From positions 1-52,644 of the forward strand of contig JBGTDU010000058.1 in assembly GCA_041748175.1 (NCBI GenBank): a stretch of DNA of 52,644 nucleotides, written 5' to 3'. Positions within the stretch are counted from its first letter, which is position 1, and each line of letters starts with the position of its first letter. The position numbers and the translations under genes were made by a program. The notes beneath the pieces are model-generated. The model worked only from the letters and a program-made list of their open reading frames with translations, ran no database searches and was not told the DNA's origin. Below are positions 51,028 through 52,644 of the stretch, one piece after another. The DNA comes from JAHEJB01 sp041748175 (GTDB taxonomy: Bacteria; Bacteroidota; Rhodothermia; Rhodothermales; Rubricoccaceae).

Positions 51028-51168
51028 CAGGCAACTTTTTTTGCGTATCCGCGAATCTTTGGAATCGTTCTTCTATTGAGGGCGTATGAAGACACCGGGA
51101 ACGCAAAAGCGTATTCCCGGCGAAACACCCTCACGGACCTCTCTCATTTCCAATACGGAGGGAAGCCT

Positions 51169-51489
51169 ATGCAGACCCGGATCACCGCTCGCCACTTTGA
51201 TGCATCGAATGGCCTGCGGACCCACGTCGAGGAGTCGCTTACAAAACTCGAGCGCTACTACGACCGCATCTATGACGCACATGTGATCCTTGAAGACAAC
51301 CCGGCGCCGGAGGCCGAGAAGCGTGCCGAAATTGCACTTAACGTGTACCGGCAAACGCTCACAGCCACGGACACGGCGCCGTCGCACAAGGCAGCCGTCG
51401 ATGGCTGCGTGCGGCAACTGAAACGGCAAGTCGTGCGATATAAAAACAAGCTGCGCGACAAGAAAGGCGCTGGCGTGCCTCGGCCCTAA
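51169..51489 (+). CDS. hpf: Ribosome hibernation promoting factor, short form (HPF/RaiA)
   Basis: A 106-residue ribosome-binding protein that blocks the mRNA/tRNA channel in resting cells. The fold signature is clear: ITARHFDASNGLRTHVEESL, TKLERYYDRIYDAHVILEDN, EIALNVYRQTLTATDTAPSH, AVDGCVRQLKRQVVRYKNKL. It lacks the C-terminal dimerisation domain of long HPF, so it is the short type. GGAGG at 51157-51161 sits 7 nt before the ATG at 51169, which decides the start over an upstream frame from 51076. It is followed by a strong terminator. Confidence 0.9.
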   Translation: MQTRITARHFDASNGLRTHVEESLTKLERYYDRIYDAHVILEDNPAPEAEKRAEIALNVYRQTLTATDTAPSHKAAVDGCVRQLKRQVVRYKNKLRDKKGAGVPRP

Positions 51490-51513
51490 GGCCTTTCCGT
51501 GGCTATGTGCATA

Positions 51514-51544
51514 CGCCTCCAGCTTCCGAGCTGGGGGCGTTTTT
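51514..51544 (+). terminator. Rho-independent terminator after hpf
   Basis: cgcctccagct (51514-51524), loop tccg, agctgggggcg (51529-51539), then TTTTT (51540-51544). The 11-bp stem has one T-G pair. It lies 25 nt past the hpf stop. Confidence 0.9.
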
Positions 51545-51780
51545 CTGTGAGCCGTTTGCGCGAGATAGGGTAGATTGAAATTCAGTATGGCGAGGCCGTG
51601 AAGAAGAATCTTACCCCCGATCACACGGGGCTAGCATGGTGCTGAGACGGGGTGTGCCGAGGCCATGCATGCGTCGATTAAAGTCGTCGTCATGAACCCC
51701 TCGCCAAACGCTTTGCCTGTAAAACCGTCAAAGCGAAACCCACAGGGCTCCCCTTCATCCTCAACCCGCCACCTGCTGCC

Positions 51781-52644
51781 ATGAAACTCCCCTACTTTCT
51801 CTTCGTGTTCCTGTTGAGTACCCAGCTTGCAAACGCCCAGCATTCGGTGTCGGGAAGCGTCGCTGATGAAACGGGCGGTCCGCTGATCGGGGTCAACATC
51901 CTGGAGAGGGGCACGACGAACGGAACATCCACCGATCTGACCGGCAACTACCGAATCGAAGTCCGGACCGATCAAGCAACCCTCGTCTTCAGCTACGTTG
52001 GATTCGAAAGACAGGAGATCGAAATCACCGGCCGTTCGGTCGTCAACGTCGCCCTTGTGGAAGGCGTCGCCTTGGGTGAGCTCCAGGTTGTTGGTTCAAG
52101 GAGCTACAATCGGTCGGCTACCGATTCTCCCGTGGCGATTGACGTCATTGACGTCGCCCAACTCGCTACGACCAATGGCATGGTGGAAATCAATCAGATT
52201 CTGCAATATGCTGCGCCGTCCTTCAATGCCACGAAGCAATCTGGTTCCGACGGTGCCGATCATATCGATCCCGCATCCCTTCGGGGACTTGGGCCCGATC
52301 AGACGCTGGTGCTCATCAACGGCAAACGGCGGCATCAGTCTTCGTTGGTCAACGTCTTCGGAACGCGTGGGCGCGGGAATACGGGGACAGACTTAAATGC
52401 TATTCCAGTTTCGAGCATAAAGCGTATAGAAATTCTCAGAGATGGTGCCTCCGCCCAATATGGTTCTGATGCCATCGCCGGCGTCATCAATATCGTCCTG
52501 AAAGATCAGACGGACGGCCTGTCTGCAAGCGTAACCCGCGGAGCCTATCGCACGGCAATCGGCAGTGGTTATGCCGAAGCGTCGGGCGAGACACTCTTCA
52601 ATGTGGAGGGGATGAACCGACTGGATGGGGACAACCGGAGCTTC
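51781..52644 (+). CDS. TonB-dependent receptor, N-terminal part (cut by window end)
   Basis: At least 288 codons, open to the window edge. Signal peptide MKLPYFLFVFLLSTQLANAQ, carboxypeptidase-like regulatory domain (SVSGSVADETGGPLIGVNIL...VFSYVGFERQEIEI, to about residue 95), then a plug domain. In the plug, SLRGLGPDQTLVLINGKRRH, IPVSSIKRIEILRDGASAQY and GSDAIAGVINIVL are plain. The form is like SusC-type or general siderophore/oligomer receptors; there is no substrate evidence. Start ATG 51781 is set by the leader. It differs from the receptor at 15637-17961. Confidence 0.9.
   Translation, partial: MKLPYFLFVFLLSTQLANAQHSVSGSVADETGGPLIGVNILERGTTNGTSTDLTGNYRIEVRTDQATLVFSYVGFERQEIEITGRSVVNVALVEGVALGELQVVGSRSYNRSATDSPVAIDVIDVAQLATTNGMVEINQILQYAAPSFNATKQSGSDGADHIDPASLRGLGPDQTLVLINGKRRHQSSLVNVFGTRGRGNTGTDLNAIPVSSIKRIEILRDGASAQYGSDAIAGVINIVLKDQTDGLSASVTRGAYRTAIGSGYAEASGETLFNVEGMNRLDGDNRSF

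Overview
The window reads as chromosomal DNA of a Rhodothermota-type (Bacteroidota-related) bacterium, probably marine or from a metagenome. The pointers are high GC, secreted proteins ending in the type IX secretion (T9SS) sorting module PNPFNPxxxIxxxLP...VYDxLGRRIxxL...GLYxxR, TonB-dependent receptors with a carboxypeptidase-like N-terminal domain, a DUF2723 membrane glycosyltransferase, a CNGKC small membrane protein and at least one TAnnTTTG promoter. This placement is inferred from protein families; no rRNA is present.

Layout. 279-6949 (minus): type III restriction-modification operon, res first and mod last, with a ribbon-helix-helix/PIN toxin-antitoxin pair between them. 7092-14043 (plus): copper/silver efflux cluster (Met/Cys-rich secreted protein, TolC-type outer-membrane factor, CusB, CusA, cupredoxin lipoprotein). 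14296-18498 (minus): BNR-repeat lipoprotein with a CPCC motif, TonB receptor and CNGKC protein, plausibly the uptake or sensing counterpart of the efflux set. 19012-23906: DUF1579 protein, DNA polymerase IV, a serine-hydrolase-like protein whose catalytic motifs are altered, a SnoaL-like protein and a fatty acid hydroxylase. 23976-25524: a ~1.5 kb segment bounded by an intact tRNA-Thr(CGU) gene and a copy of that tRNA's 3' end, carrying a pentapeptide-repeat gene; this looks like a small genomic island. 25652-31623: lipoprotein, M42 aminopeptidase, PIG-L deacetylase, T9SS-exported metallopeptidase.

31750-34829 encodes alanyl-tRNA synthetase in two out-of-frame pieces separated by repeat DNA between class II motifs 2 and 3. 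35142-46926 holds two MscS-type channels, a DUF2254 protein, a pair of small membrane/DUF4097 proteins, a DUF255 thioredoxin-domain protein, a class A beta-lactamase-fold hydrolase, a thioredoxin-fold protein lacking the second Cys, a beta-propeller T9SS protein and an orphan T9SS tail. 47170-51489 carries DUF2723, a hypothetical, ybeY and short hpf with a terminator; 51781-52644 is the start of a TonB receptor cut by the window end.

Three classes of dispersed repeats run through the window: GTAG-headed palindromes resembling REP elements; heptanucleotide tandem repeats (GGATTTC, GGATATC, GTCCACC types), two of which are followed by a CTCTCCC tract in the same order; and TCATCC...GGATC inverted repeats in intergenic gaps. 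The most striking observation is the heptamer/CTCTCCC composite inside alaS, which breaks the frame but places a potential -1 slippery heptamer (A AAG GGG) ahead of the stop codon, with the -1 frame open across the insertion.
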